This document shows positions 1-11,420 of a stretch of DNA of 64,000 nt, piece by piece. The stretch lies in NCBI RefSeq assembly GCF_035046485.1, contig NC_085138.1, forward strand, positions 93,723,766-93,787,765, in the 5' to 3' direction. Origin of the DNA: Aedes albopictus. Its lineage: Eukaryota; Arthropoda; Insecta; Diptera; Culicidae. A program made the translations under genes and the position numbers. How positions within the stretch are numbered: position 1 is the stretch's first letter; the number at the start of each line of letters is the position of its first letter. The notes under the pieces are model-generated. The model ran no database searches. It saw only the letters and a program-made list of their open reading frames with translations, and was not told the origin of the DNA.

Positions 1-601
1 GTATGCTTGTGTGCCGTTCATCACCCTCTAGGAGAACTTGGACCGCTTGATGATGAATGAGAATATGGACTGGCTGCTGCTGCCGGGCAATAATGCAATG
101 GCAGAAACATTAACATTTCCGATTTTTATTATATCCAGAGTACCACCCTCCGATCCAGTGCGACCATAGCGCGTAGCGGCACGGCACTAGGTACCAGAAA
201 CCAGAAGAATGGATGGGGTTGACAAGCTGCTTTTCGGTGGATTCTGACTGAAATGAAAAATAAATAAATTTTCGCTTGCGAATGAATCCCGAAGGCGAGT
301 AAATTCGCAATATTTATTTATGCTGCCGAGCGAGCCCGCCATCATCGCGCAGCGTATAAATCGTTGGATTTTCACTGTCTGATTTTCATCAGAAACCCCA
401 TATATTGGGTGGATATTTCTGGGAAAAGAGATTTTAACGCGTACCGATGAATTGGAGCGATCAAAAACTAGTGTTGCACTTTAGTATTATAACCTTTTTT
501 CGGGCCTTATACTCTCGATCGAATACTTTGAATCACCCTTTGAAACATGTGGCACCAAAAAATTAGATAACTTTGACCGTTTTTCAGCAGTTTCCTTAAT
601 A
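1..601. other. Non-repetitive stretch, no gene recognised
   Basis: Mixed-composition sequence without a convincing coding frame; the reading frames present are under 70 codons and match nothing I recognise. It reads like single-copy mosquito intergenic or intronic DNA. Nothing here has terminal repeats or a recognisable element end until about position 602. Confidence 0.4.
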
Positions 602-1320
602 CAGTGGCGTAGCAAGGGGGGTGCGATGGGTGTGGTCCGCACCGGGCCCCCGAATTCAGGGGGCCTCCAAATCAAGAAAAGTTTTTAACACTAGTTTGAA
701 TAAAGTTCTTTAAATAGCGAAAGTTTCCTATAAGTACAGTGATAGACATTCGTTTAGCCGAGACCAAAAAATTTTCAAAAAAGTTCATACAAAAAATTTT
801 ATGATAAAACTTTTTTATCGTAGTGATAGTATATCTAGTACTGTTTTATAAAAATGTGATATATCACACTTACATATACACTGAAACAAAAACGAGGGCA
901 AAAACCCTTCAAATGTCATTTTTTGCCTAGACATTCGTTTAGCCGAGGTAAATGAAAAATTGGGTTTCAATAATTTTTTTGCAATTTCGTTAGTATTTTT
1001 CGAGAATATACCCCAAGGCATTTAGTTTATGACGTTATGGGGTGGAATTCATGGCACACCCATAAGTAGAAATGTCATGTGCAGAGAGAGAGAAAAGAGT
1101 AGTACTTGTTACGCGTTCGATGTAAACAAATGTGTATTTTATTAAGAGACAATAAACGAGAATATTAAACTGTAATCGTGTTCTTCTGGTCTCGTTCTCG
1201 TTCCGTCCCACCACAACGTGTTAGCAAGATAATTGACCTTAAAAGTTTATTCATTTGTGAAATTCAGAGAAATATTATAAAAAATGTCCCGATAAGGTGA
1301 AACAATGATAATAGTTATTT

Positions 1321-1441
1321 ATGCAACAAGTTGCAAAATGATGATTTTTCCAGCACGAGTCGTACATTTATCCAACGAGGCTTGCCGAGTTGGATAAATA
1401 CGACGAGTGCTGAAAAAATCGAGTTTTGCAACGAGTTGCAT
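1321..1441. repeat. Long near-perfect palindrome
   Basis: Both halves read GCAAC..GTTGCA, then a T-rich block, CAGCAC, and TTTATCCAAC, mirrored around about position 1381. Each arm is about 60 bp with few mismatches. It looks like a small hairpin-forming inserted repeat inside the Tc1-like element. I see no coding content. Confidence 0.7.
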
Positions 1442-1792
1442 ACAAAGTTTTTTGTAATTACGAAAAACACCCATTTAGTGCGATCTTTTCTAGCTACACA
1501 AACATGTATAAGAAGGTACCACGTGCGCGCGCTCATGCTTGTCGGCGTAGTTTTTCGTTTGATCAGGTAGGCTCTGGTGTAGTAGGCGTCACCAATGATC
1601 GAGATCCCGTTGTCAAACAGTTGTGCACGGGAAAAAGCAAAAGCAGATTCAGCAGCTGCCTCTACACTGGATTCGTAGTTCGAATTCGAATTGAAATCGT
1701 CCTGATTTGGATTCGAGCTGCTCAGTAGATGTAGAGGCAGAAGCTGAATCTACGGAAGGCATAGTGGTAAGTAAAAAGTTCGTACGAGCAAA

Positions 1793-1856
1793 AGTGCCGA
1801 AAATTGCTACTTTTCAGCACTCTTAAGAGTGCCGAAAAGTAGTGCTTTTCGGCACA
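1793..1856. repeat. Short palindrome (GTGCCGAAAA arms)
   Basis: The sequence runs from GTGCCGAAAA through CAGCACTCTTAAGAGTGC to TTTTCGGCAC, with the axis at CTTAAG. It would form a hairpin of about 30 bp with a few mismatches. Its function is unknown. Confidence 0.55.
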
Positions 1857-2992
1857 CTTGCATTAAGGGTGAAAAGTAGGCCATTTCAGCATACTTCAGA
1901 CAACTGAAATGTTCAACTTTTCACAACGTAATTACAAAAACAAATTTATTTAAGAAAAATGATTTCTGTGAACACTCAAACGTAAGCTAGATGAGCAGTT
2001 TTGAAAATATGACACAGCATTATTGTTAGAAATGTTCAAATTATTGCATAAAATGTCATGAAAAAATTATGTATATTGGTTTTGGTTCGTTAAATCTTAA
2101 AATGGGATTGATAAAAGCTGAAATTAATAGTTCTGCGTTGAAATAAAGACGTGCCTTAATGCCCGTGGAGTATACCTGTTTGATACTTGCTTTACTAAAT
2201 GAGTTAGAAGACTGCTAAGTGAAAGAACTGCAAGAAGTGTCAGAATTGTTGTACCCTGTTTATTTAAAAGCAGATGTTCATACAAACATGCAAGATATGG
2301 CAAAACAATTGGCTTATTTAATCTAATCTGAAGAAATATATTATAAATAAGTCTTAGTTTTGAACCACATTCATTTTTAACATATTTTATTTGAAAAGAA
2401 CGTCTAAATTTTGAAACAAGTAGTTCATGCTAGAAATTTGAATACTTTCGGTGCCATTTCTCGAAATGTGAGCCGTCCAATGTATGTTATTTCCGCCAGA
2501 ATACAGTCTAGAAGATATTGGGAACTATTAGAAGACATAATAGTAGTAAACGCTGTGATTTGTGCAAGTGAAACCATCATATTTCATCAAAACAATACTT
2601 AAATACGTGATTTTTTGATGGTTAGCGTTATTTTTTTCTGTTAAAAACATTGTTTTTCGTAAATTTTCAGCTCGCACTCGTCATGAAACTTTCATTCGAT
2701 TCTTTTGAAACACTTCCGATAAAAATAACTACATCAAATCTCAATTTGGAAACATTTACAATATTATGACATATTTATATGAGATGCATGCAAAATTAGT
2801 ATGGCAACACTTCCAAAAACGATGCAATTCATGATTTACAAGTCGATCTATAATGCAGGTCACTATACAAAATAATTTTGTTGGATATTTTTCGAAATTT
2901 GTTAGTTTTTCATTATGGAATTCCAAAAATTGTACAATTCGGCTAAACGAATGTCTAGGCAAAAAATGACATTTGAAGGGTTTTTACCTGTA

Positions 2993-3238
2993 CTGCCGCA
3001 ATTCTGCAAAGTGACGTAAGCGACATTGATAGTTTTGGTCCATTTTTTGGTTATTATGCATAAAACTCTTACTCATCCTCTAAGTTTCTTTCCATAGATG
3101 ATAGATTACGACTAGATCTTGCATTCTAATACAGCAGGAATACCACAGTGTTATTCTTACCCCAGATATTATATATAATGTACCAGAAAATATCGAAATT
3201 TTGAATGGCGCTTACGTCACTTTGCAGAATTACGGCAG
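2993..3238. mobile_element. 246-bp MITE with 30-bp TIRs, TSD TGTA
   Basis: The left end CTGCCGCAATTCTGCAAAG and the right end CTTTGCAGAATTACGGCAG are inverted copies. The repeat extends through GTGACGTAAGCG for about 30 bp with one mismatch. It is flanked by TGTA on both sides (2989-2992 and 3239-3242). There is no coding capacity. It sits at the first four bases of the solo LTR, so the LTR's own TGTA start became the duplicated target. Confidence 0.75.
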
Positions 3239-3932
3239 TGTAGAGCCGTGGTGGTCACGGCACTGGCTTTCTTTCGTTTCACTTAATGTAACTCTAGGTA
3301 CACTGAAACAAACTACAAACACTTTATTAACTAAAGATAGATTGTATGTAATAATAAAATCGATGCACCACACCCGCGAACCGAAACTCCAACCAAACTC
3401 ACGCCGCAAACGATCCCACACGGACGACGATCCCACCGGACAACGACAACACAACAATACAACAACGCCCCGGCGTCAATCGCGGGTCTTTTAACTTGCC
3501 GTCGCAAGAACTCATTCTCCCGATCTGAAAAGAAATAAGAGAAAAGAGAAAAGAAAAACCGGGCGTCGTCCGCTCTGGCTTCATTAGTTCGGCCACGTGA
3601 CTGAGACCTTGTTGGGGTTCAGTCAGCGCTGCCGGGCGGCAAACAAAAATTAAAAGGAAAACATTTCTCCGGCATTGGAGCGAGAACGTTACATCACCAG
3701 GTCAACCAGCAACAAGCAGTAAGCATTCTCTCTGCTTGCATCGCTTGTTTCTTGGTTAACCGTCGTTGGTCTATAAACATGACCGTGAAATCCACATGTG
3801 ATGTAATCCACTAATTGCGTGGAGCACCATGGGGAAATAAAGGGTCTTTCTTAGATCAATGGTGATCATTGATCTTTAGAACTATTCAATACGGGGAGGG
3901 AAATGCTTCCTTCGGTCGGCAGGACCGCTACA
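3239..3932 (+). mobile_element. Solo LTR (about 694 bp), TSD TACC
   Basis: It begins TGTAGAGCC and ends CCGCTACA, a TG..CA-type terminus. The flanks are TACC at 2985-2988 (to the left of the MITE that later split off the first four LTR bases) and TACC at 3933-3936. The Tc1-like arm reads continuously once the insertion is ignored. Within it, TATAAA at 3772 and AATAAA at 3836 are spaced like a promoter and a poly(A) signal, which suggests plus orientation. No gag or pol sequence adjoins it, so it is a recombined solo LTR. A 4-bp duplication fits several LTR superfamilies, and I cannot assign one. Confidence 0.75.
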
Positions 3933-4479
3933 TACCCTCGTTTTTGTTTCAGTGTATATATAAGTGTGATGTATCACATTTTTATAAAACAGTACTAGAT
4001 ATGCTATCACTATGATAAAAAAGTTTTATCATAAAACCTTTTGTATTAGTTTCCTGACACTTTTTTGAAAATTTTTTGGCCTCGGCTAAATGAATGTCTA
4101 TCACTGTATAAGTTCAACACTTCGCAGAATTGCTGAAAGGTATGTGGGGCACCCTTCGTTATTATCAAAAGTTTTTTAGAATGGGGCACATAGATGGCCC
4201 CAAAATTACAATGAAAATGTGTCAGAAATTAAAATTGGATTTTGCAAGTTTCATTACCGATTTGGAAGTAAAATTTATGAGCATTGTAAAAACGTCCCTG
4301 ATATTCTAATAACAGGACCAAATATAGTTGTTGACTTCACTTAAGGTAGCAACTAAAAGTCAGGGGCCGCATTTATGAAAATTATGATCTAAACACATGT
4401 CAAGTCAAAACCGTAATAACAATAGTTTGTCGATTTTTTTTTTTTTGCTTTCGTATAAAAATAAATGCAATCAACGTAT

Positions 4480-7400
4480 TCCAACGATTTCATCAAGTAT
4501 TCCTTGAAGGGTTTCTGCAAGAATTCCTTCGGGCAAGGTAAATACTTACCTTGCCTTCGGGAATATGTATTACAATTTATCAAGCAGTTACTTCAAAGAC
4601 TTCTATAAAAAATCCTCTAAGATTTACTTCTGAACTTTTTTTCATTGATTGCTTCAGAAATTCTTCTAAGCATTGATTTTGGAATACTTGAATTGATTCC
4701 TTCAGGAACACCTCCAAGAATTTCTTCAAAAAAATATCAAAGAATTCTTCAAATATTCCTGCAAGGATTACTTTTTTTTGCGAATTGCTTCAAGCATTCC
4801 TTCAGCAATACCTGTTCGGATCTCTCCATTAAGTCCGTCAAGGATTATGTCATGAAGTCCTTTAACGAAACCTTCAGATGAATCTTAAGGAATTTCTCCA
4901 AGGATTCTTTTAGAGACTTCTCCAAAAAGGAATCTTACAGGAGTTTCTCATGAGAAAAATATCTAAGATGAATTTCTGAGATCACGCTTGATCAGGTATG
5001 GCTCCTGAATGGATCCTTGTGAGATTTTCTAAAGGAATTTCGGAGGAATTCCCGAAAGAATCTTTGTAGGAATGCTTGCAGAAATTTTTGGATGAATTTT
5101 TAAAGGAATCCTCGAAGAATCTTCTAGATGAACTCTAAGATGTATTCGAAAAAAAATCATTGGGTAGGAAGTAGTAGTAGAAGTACTATGAGGAATAACG
5201 TAAAGGATTCCTGAAGTAACATTTAAAAGCAAAGGGATTTTTGGAAGAATTAATTATGAAATGGCTATATTATTTTTCAAAGAAATCAACGGCATAAACC
5301 CCTAAGAATTCCTCTCAAATTCGTTGATGCAAATCAGAAAGAATTTTAAGGAATTCTTATAAATTTCCGTGGAGAAATTTGTAAGGGAATTCCTGTAACA
5401 CCCCTTGAGTGAATTTGTGCAGGAATCCTTTTGAGATGAATGTGTTCACCCTTGTAGGATTATCTGAAGGAAAATTTTGAGAAATCCATGAAAAAATCTT
5501 TGATACGTAGCTTGGAAAAAACCTTGGAGAAAAAAATTAAGCCTTTACTGGAATTTCTTTAAGAATTCATGAACGAATTGTGAAATTCAAAAAAATACCC
5601 AAGGAATCTTTGGACGATTTGATACAGTCATTATTGGAAGAATTTCTGAAGAAATCTTTGAAATGCTTGAACAATGCTTCGTAAGAAATCCTTGAAAGGA
5701 ATTCTAGAAAAACCATTTGAGGCATTTCAAAAAGAACCCTTGCAGAAATTTCTGAAAACAAATCTTGAAGGAGTTCCTAAAGGATTCCTCTGGGAAATTT
5801 GCTCAAGGTATCGTGAAGGAAATCCGGATGAAAATGGTATTATCGCCAAGTAAATCTTTAATGGTATCAATAGATAGAAACCTTTGAAAAATACCTAACA
5901 AAAATATTGAAAGAATTCCAATAACATTTCTTGGATGAATTTCTGTGAGAATTCTTGAAAAAAATCTTGTATTTTTTATTGGAATTTTGATTCGGAAATT
6001 TCTTTTGGATCTTTTTCAGTAATTACTTTGGAAATCCGTGCAAGAATTCGTTAAGGAATATCTTTGAAAATTTATTTGGAAACTCTTTTATCAGATACTC
6101 TGAAAATTTTCTTCGGAAATTGGTTTGGGAATTCCTGAATATTTTTTTTTCTGAATACATTCTTTATTATTTTTAAAGAAATTCTTTGGCAATTCATTTG
6201 AAAATTACATCAACTATTGTGTTCGCAATTCGTTTGGTAGCAAGTTACAAGTTTCATTTCTGTTACAAGTTTCATTGAAAATTCCTATGGCAATTCTTTT
6301 GAGAAATTGTTAGGCAATTCCTTTGGAAACTTCTTTAATCAGTTCTCGACAATGCTATTTACGGAAATTACTTTGAAAATTCCATTTATCTTTGTTTTAT
6401 TTGGCACAGCCTTTGAAAATCCTTTTAGCCATATTTGTTGGATTTGATCCTGAATTTGAAGATTATTGTTGGGGTTTTCTTGGACATTTTTTTTTTGAGA
6501 ACTATTTCGGCTATTCCTTTGAAATTTGGTTCGGTAACTCATTCGAAAATTTCTGTACAATAATATTCGAAATTAATTTAAGTTTTTATTTTTGATAATA
6601 TCTACGGCATTACTTTCGAAGTTTCACCGGCAGGCCCTTTGCAAATATACCTAACAATTACTTTTTGTAATTCTTTCAATAGTTCCTTTCGAAATTCATT
6701 CGACAGGTAGTTTGAAAATTCCTTAGTTAATTCGTTTGTAAATTGAGGCGGCAATTGTAGAAAATTTCTGTAGTAGTTCCTCGGAAAATTCCTATGGTAA
6801 TTCCTCTGGAAATTTCATTTGATAATTCCTTACAAAATTCCGTCTATTGTTACTTTTGAAATTCTATGAGATACACTCTTGCGAATTAAAAAAAATCCAA
6901 AAATCTAAGGAAGTTCACAAACAATTTCCTAAGAATGCCAGTAGAATTTTCTGGGGGAACTTCTGTGAGGATGCTTGAAAAAATTCTTACATTTTTTATT
7001 TGAGTCAGTTGAATCTTTGGAGAAATCGCAAAATAATTATTGGATAAACTAATAAAGAAATCTTGGGAAACATTCCTGAAAGAAATTCGGGAGGAATTTC
7101 AAAAGGCCTCTTTGAAGGAATTCCTTTAGAATTTTGAATAGAACCTTGGTAGAAATCTTGAAGCCCAAAAGGAATCCTCTGTAGAGCTCTTGGAGAAATT
7201 ATTGAATAAATTAAGCTAGGAATGCTTCATCCGATTTATGAAACCTTCGCAAAGGTTCCTAACTAGATCTTTGAAGAAACTCTGAAAGATTTTTTTTGAA
7301 GAAATATTTAAGAAATCCTTGGAAAAATCCCGTAGGAGTTCTTGAAGCGATTCCTGAAGAATTGGATAGGAAGATGAATATATTCTTTAAGAAGAAAGCG

Positions 7401-9000
7401 GCAAAACAGTCTTAGGAGGAGTCCTTGGAGAAACTTCTGAAGAAATTATATGATTTTATCTTATCAAATTAGGTATCTGTTCAAGTGTAGAATTAGCATA
7501 AAGTTAAAATACACAGAAAAAAAAAATAAAAAAGGTATCTGTTCCTTTACTATATAAGCATATACGCTCCTGTTTTCATCCTACTGAAAACAAAGGAATA
7601 AAGCGCTTGTTTGTTAGAAGTGGCACAAATGATAACAAAAAATGCGTAATCAATCGGTGCCGTAATCGCTTTGTTTTCGAATAAGATGAATTTGGGATTG
7701 TTAGATTACTAAGGCACGTTGACCCTACCAGAAATCCTCAGAGATTTTTTTAAACAAATTTTCGGAGGGATTTCAGAAGAAATCATTAATAAACCCTGGA
7801 GAAATTTATGACTGAGATGACTTGATGGAAACTAAGGATGATTTATCAAAAGGTTTTTCGAAAGAACTTTTAAGGAGTCTTATAAAAAGTCGCAATAGAA
7901 ATTTTTTAGAAGAACTCATAGAGGTATGCTAGCAAAGAATCCTGGAAGAATCCTTGGGGAAACTCCTAGAGTAGATGGATATTTCAGAATTTGCCGGAAG
8001 ATATATAGAAGGATTTTTGGAAGAAAATCCTACAGAAGTTCCTCTAAGAATGTTCTTAGAGGAACGCCTGTAGGGAGGGTTTTTTTTAAATTATTATCCA
8101 ATGGATTGTTTGGAAATTTCTAGAAGGATAAATTCTAGGATAAATCTCTTAATGAAACTCTAGAGAAACTCCTTGAAGTATACTTGCAGATTTTTTTTTT
8201 CAAAAAAATGCGTTGCAGTAATTCTTGAAGGAATTTCTAAAGGAATCCTTGTAAGAAATTTTCAAGAAATCTTCAAAGGAACGCCAAGATGAGTAATGAA
8301 TGCTTGAGGAAATGCCAAGATTAACTCGTGGATATATCTATGGAGAAATGCTTGACTTCCGCAGAAAAATCATTTAAGGGATATTTAGAGGATCTCCTGA
8401 AATAAATTATGGAAAAATGTTTGAAGATATTCTAGAAGGACTTCTCTTTCAAATTTCGGAAATCCGATGTAATTTCTTGGAAAAATATCTAATTCCGAAA
8501 AAATCATTGCAGAATTTTTTGTAGTGTTTTTTTTTTCTAGAATTCCTTAAGAATTCTTTGATCTTATAGATAAATCCTACGAGATATAATTGTAAGAATC
8601 CTTAGTGGACTTCCTGAACAAATGTTTCGAGAAAAACTCGATGTAGCCTTTGCAAGAATCTTTTGAAGTGCTCTGAAGTACTTTTGAAAACATCCTCGGG
8701 GACAACACTGTAAGAATTCTTGGAGTGTTTAGAGAAATACTGAATGACACCTTTGCATTAATCACTTGAACGATTCTTGAAGAGAAATTATTATTCAAGT
8801 AAGATTTAGAAACAACTGTTAAACAATCTCATTACAATGAGCGTAAGGTTTTTTTCTATGAATTATGTTGATTTTTTTAGGAATTGCATCAAGTAATCCT
8901 TTAGGAATTCCTTCAAAGATTGCTTTACCGTTTTCTTCAATGCATTGATGGAATTCCGGAATGGACTTATCCTTGCAGAAATCCTCGAAATCATGAATGA
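4480..9000. repeat. Highly diverged ATTCC/GGAAT minisatellite tract
   Basis: This is thousands of bases of short, imperfect units built on GAATTCCT, GGAATTTCT and their complements. Orientation switches several times: T-rich around 5980-6850, mostly A-rich from 6900 to 8470. Where units are best preserved elsewhere in the window the period is 12 bp (AGG AATTCCTCC). Here the units are too diverged to count. Short open frames arise because the unit is a multiple of three and lacks stops in several frames; I do not regard them as genes. The segment 7440-7720 is a less repetitive island. Confidence 0.65.
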
Positions 9001-9558
9001 ATACAAAAACTATGTTTTACCCTTCCGTCAGTAATTTGGCCACCACTGCCAGCATCACGCTAATGCTGAGTACATAAGTCGAGATTTTTTTCAACGTTTC
9101 GTACAAAATTCAATGTTGTGATCATTTGAGAGTTAGAGGGATAGATTTATCATTGTAAAATATGTACATCTGTAATTTTCATGGAGGGCCTACAAATTTG
9201 AATCCGTACTGGGCCTCCAAATTCCTAGCTACGCCACTAAAATCATAATGTTATTTCGTCTCTGTGTTATGACAGATAATAGAAAATTGTCTTTTTCTGC
9301 TTGTAGTCAATTCCCAGTGGCCACTTCGGATTGACCTGGGCCACTTTCGCCGCAGGAATGTCTCCAGGAAATACTGCAGAAGTTCATTGAAATTTTTTTC
9401 AGCGACTTTCAGCGGTATTTCTTCAGAGATTTCTACATAAATTTGTACAGAGATTCCATCAGAAGTTGTTCCAGGTATTTCAAGCATTTCCCCCGAAATT
9501 CCACCTAAATCGAGTATACCTTTAGGAATTTTTATTCGGATTCGTTAAGAAATTCTGA

Positions 9559-9839
9559 GGGGCCCATATAGCCGAGGCGGTAAACGCACGGGTATTCAGC
9601 ATGACCATGCTGAGGGTGACGGGTTCGATTCCCGGTCGGTCCAGGATCTTTTCGTAAAGGAAATTTCCTTGACTTCCTTGGGCATAGAGTATCTTCGTGC
9701 CTGCCACACGATATACACATGCAAAATGGTCATTGGCAGAGGAAGCTCTCAGTTAATAACTGTGGAAGTGCTCATAGAACACTAAGCTGAGAAGCAGGCT
9801 TTGTCCCAGGAGGACGTTACGCCAAGAAGAGAGAGAGAG
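9559..9839 (+). mobile_element. Feilai: Feilai-type tRNA-derived SINE
   Basis: The tRNA-like head has an A-box-like stretch (TAGCCGAGGCGGTAAACG) and a perfect B box (GGTTCGATTCC at about 9621-9631). A tRNA-unrelated body with CCTTGGGCATAGAGTATC follows, then a GAA/GA-rich tail. A 12-bp target duplication AAGAAATTCTGA flanks it (9547-9558 and 9840-9851). The layout matches the Feilai family described from Aedes. A second copy lies at 30125-30390 in minus orientation, and a decayed relative at about 22165. Confidence 0.85.
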
Positions 9840-9851
9840 AAGAAATTCTGA

Positions 9852-11420
9852 AATTTCTTCAGAAACAATTGTAGGATACTTCTACAGGAATTCTTTGGAA
9901 AAATCTCATGAGATTTTCTAGAAATCATTGCAGAAGTTTAAGTGTTTCTCCAGACATTATTCCAAGGATTCCTTTGAAAATAGTTCAATTTTTTAGGAAA
10001 CTGTTTCAGAATATCCCCTATAAATTTTGGAAAGGGATTTCTTCAGGATTTTTCTATGTATTCATTGTAAATTCTTGAAGGAATTTCACCAAGGGTGTTT
10101 CCAGGTATTTCTCCAAGAATTTCTTCAGCAATAGACGTAAAAACTTGAAGCATTTTTAGGCACAGTACGTTTGATTGGCAAATTGAGAGATAAATTTGTG
10201 AAAAAAATACCATATGTTTTGGTGGGATTCGAACCCACGACTTCATATTGCTTGTCCGGCGCTGTAACCAACTAAGCCACAGAAAAAGCAACGATTCTGC
10301 GGAACAGAACGTCAAACTGGATTCCAAGCACCACCCCAACCGGGTCCGTCTTTCACAACTTTATCTCTCTTTCGGCTCTTAGATGCCAATACTCTGCCTA
10401 AATATACTTCAAATTTTTACATCTATTTCAGACATACTGGCCAATTGGTATAGCCGGAAAAGGGCAATTTCTTCAGCAACTTCTTCTAGAACTCCTTCAG
10501 GAATTTTCCTGGAATTCTTTCAGATATTTCTCCAAGGAGTTTAAATATGTAATATCTTCGAAAAAATTTCCAAGAATTTAATCAGGAATTTTTCCACGTA
10601 TTCCTTCTACAACTGCTTCAGGTATTTCCTAAGAAAAATCTTCTGAGACTCCTTCAGTAGTTTAAGAATCTTTTCATGAATGTCAGCAAAGGATTTCTTC
10701 AGACATTTTCCCATGTATTTTTTTACAGAAATTCTTCTATTGTTTTTGAAATTCCGTTTTTATTCGGTAACTTTTCCAAGGATTCCTCCAGTAATACCAT
10801 GAAAATTTCGCCAGGGCTAACAGAAGAAATCCCTAGAAGGGTTCTTTCTAAAATTTCACTTGACGTTCCTTCTGAAATATCTGCTAGAATTCCTTTGGCG
10901 ATACCTCTAGATATTCTAACAGATTTTTACATAAGTATTTTATAAAATTACATTAACAGTACTGGAAAAATTATTCAAGAATTATGTGAAAAAAATAGAT
11001 TTTTCTGAAAGAATCCTTGGAGAAATTTCTACAGCAATTCGTGCAGAAATTGCATTCAAAGGTACTGCAGATATTCATGAATAAATCTTGCATAAAATTT
11101 CTAGAGAGATTACTGGAGGAGCTCTGAAACAAACCCTGACAGAACTCCTGGAGATTCTTATGGAGGAATTCTTGACAGAATTTCTTGCAAAATGGCTGAT
11201 AGTCATTGGTGGACAAAAATCCCTAAAATAATTTTCGAAGTAACCCTTGGAGCCCAGAGGAATTTTCGGAGGAAAATTTAGTAGCAGGAATTTCAAACAA
11301 ATTTGGAAGAAGTCTCAAAGGAATTACCAAAATTAATGTCTAAAGAAATTAATTTTTTTGAAGAAAAATCTGGAGGAACTTTCTACTATACTTGGAGGAG
11401 GTTTACGACTGGGAGGAAAT
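9852..11420. repeat. Diverged 12-bp minisatellite tract
   Basis: This continues the ATTCC/GGAAT-type repeat on the far side of the SINE, interrupted by a tRNA-like SINE near 10.2-10.35 kb. The SINE duplication lies inside repeat units, so the repeat was there first. Orientation changes near 10.95 kb, from TTCCT-rich to GGAAT-rich. Confidence 0.6.
10205..10345 (-). mobile_element. tRNA-like SINE head
   Basis: On the minus strand there is an A-box-like GTGGCTTAGTTGGTTACAG and, about 30 bases on, a good B box (GGGTTCGAATCCCAC). The acceptor arm does not pair and there is no CCA or discriminator context, so this is a SINE head or tRNA pseudogene and not a functional tRNA gene. I could not define the 3' end or a target duplication. 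Confidence 0.55.

Larger units (their letters stand above)
737..4106. mobile_element. Tc1/mariner-like element with IR/DR ends, non-autonomous
   Basis: The terminal inverted repeats are about 210 bp. The left arm (737-947) starts CAGTGATAGACATTCG directly after TA (735-736). The right arm ends CGAATGTC-like then TATCACTG at 4106, directly before TA (4107-4108). Each arm carries the motif AGACATTCGTTTAGCCGAG twice: left at 744-762 (outer) and 929-947 (inner), right at 4081-4099 (outer, one mismatch visible) and about 2940-2956 (inner). This is the IR/DR layout known from Tc1-family elements, where both direct repeats bind transposase. No transposase frame remains in the interior (948-2939). 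The right arm is split by a solo LTR. Confidence 0.7.
602..9238. mobile_element. Possible large TIR element (CAGTGGCGTAGC ends)
   Basis: The left end at 602 reads CAGTGGCGTAGC followed by AGG and a G-rich stretch containing GGGGGCCTCC. Near 9205-9238 the reverse complement of a related end occurs (GGGCCTCC, then CCTAGCTACGCCACT). Ends of this style are common in insect DNA transposons, mostly hAT-like. I found no convincing target duplication and no transposase frame. The pair may be two ends of one heavily invaded element or two unrelated fragments. The interval contains a Tc1-like element and a long minisatellite tract. Confidence 0.3.

Noticed and set aside
1028..1220. Possible LTR fragment (AATAAA signals, ending CCCACCACA)
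   Set aside because: I could not find matching TG..CA ends with an agreeing target duplication.
10205..10345. Functional tRNA gene
   Set aside because: A and B boxes are present but the acceptor stem does not pair. The same applies to the tRNA-like heads at 43.9, 54.1, 54.9 and 55.1 kb, which belong to SINEs.
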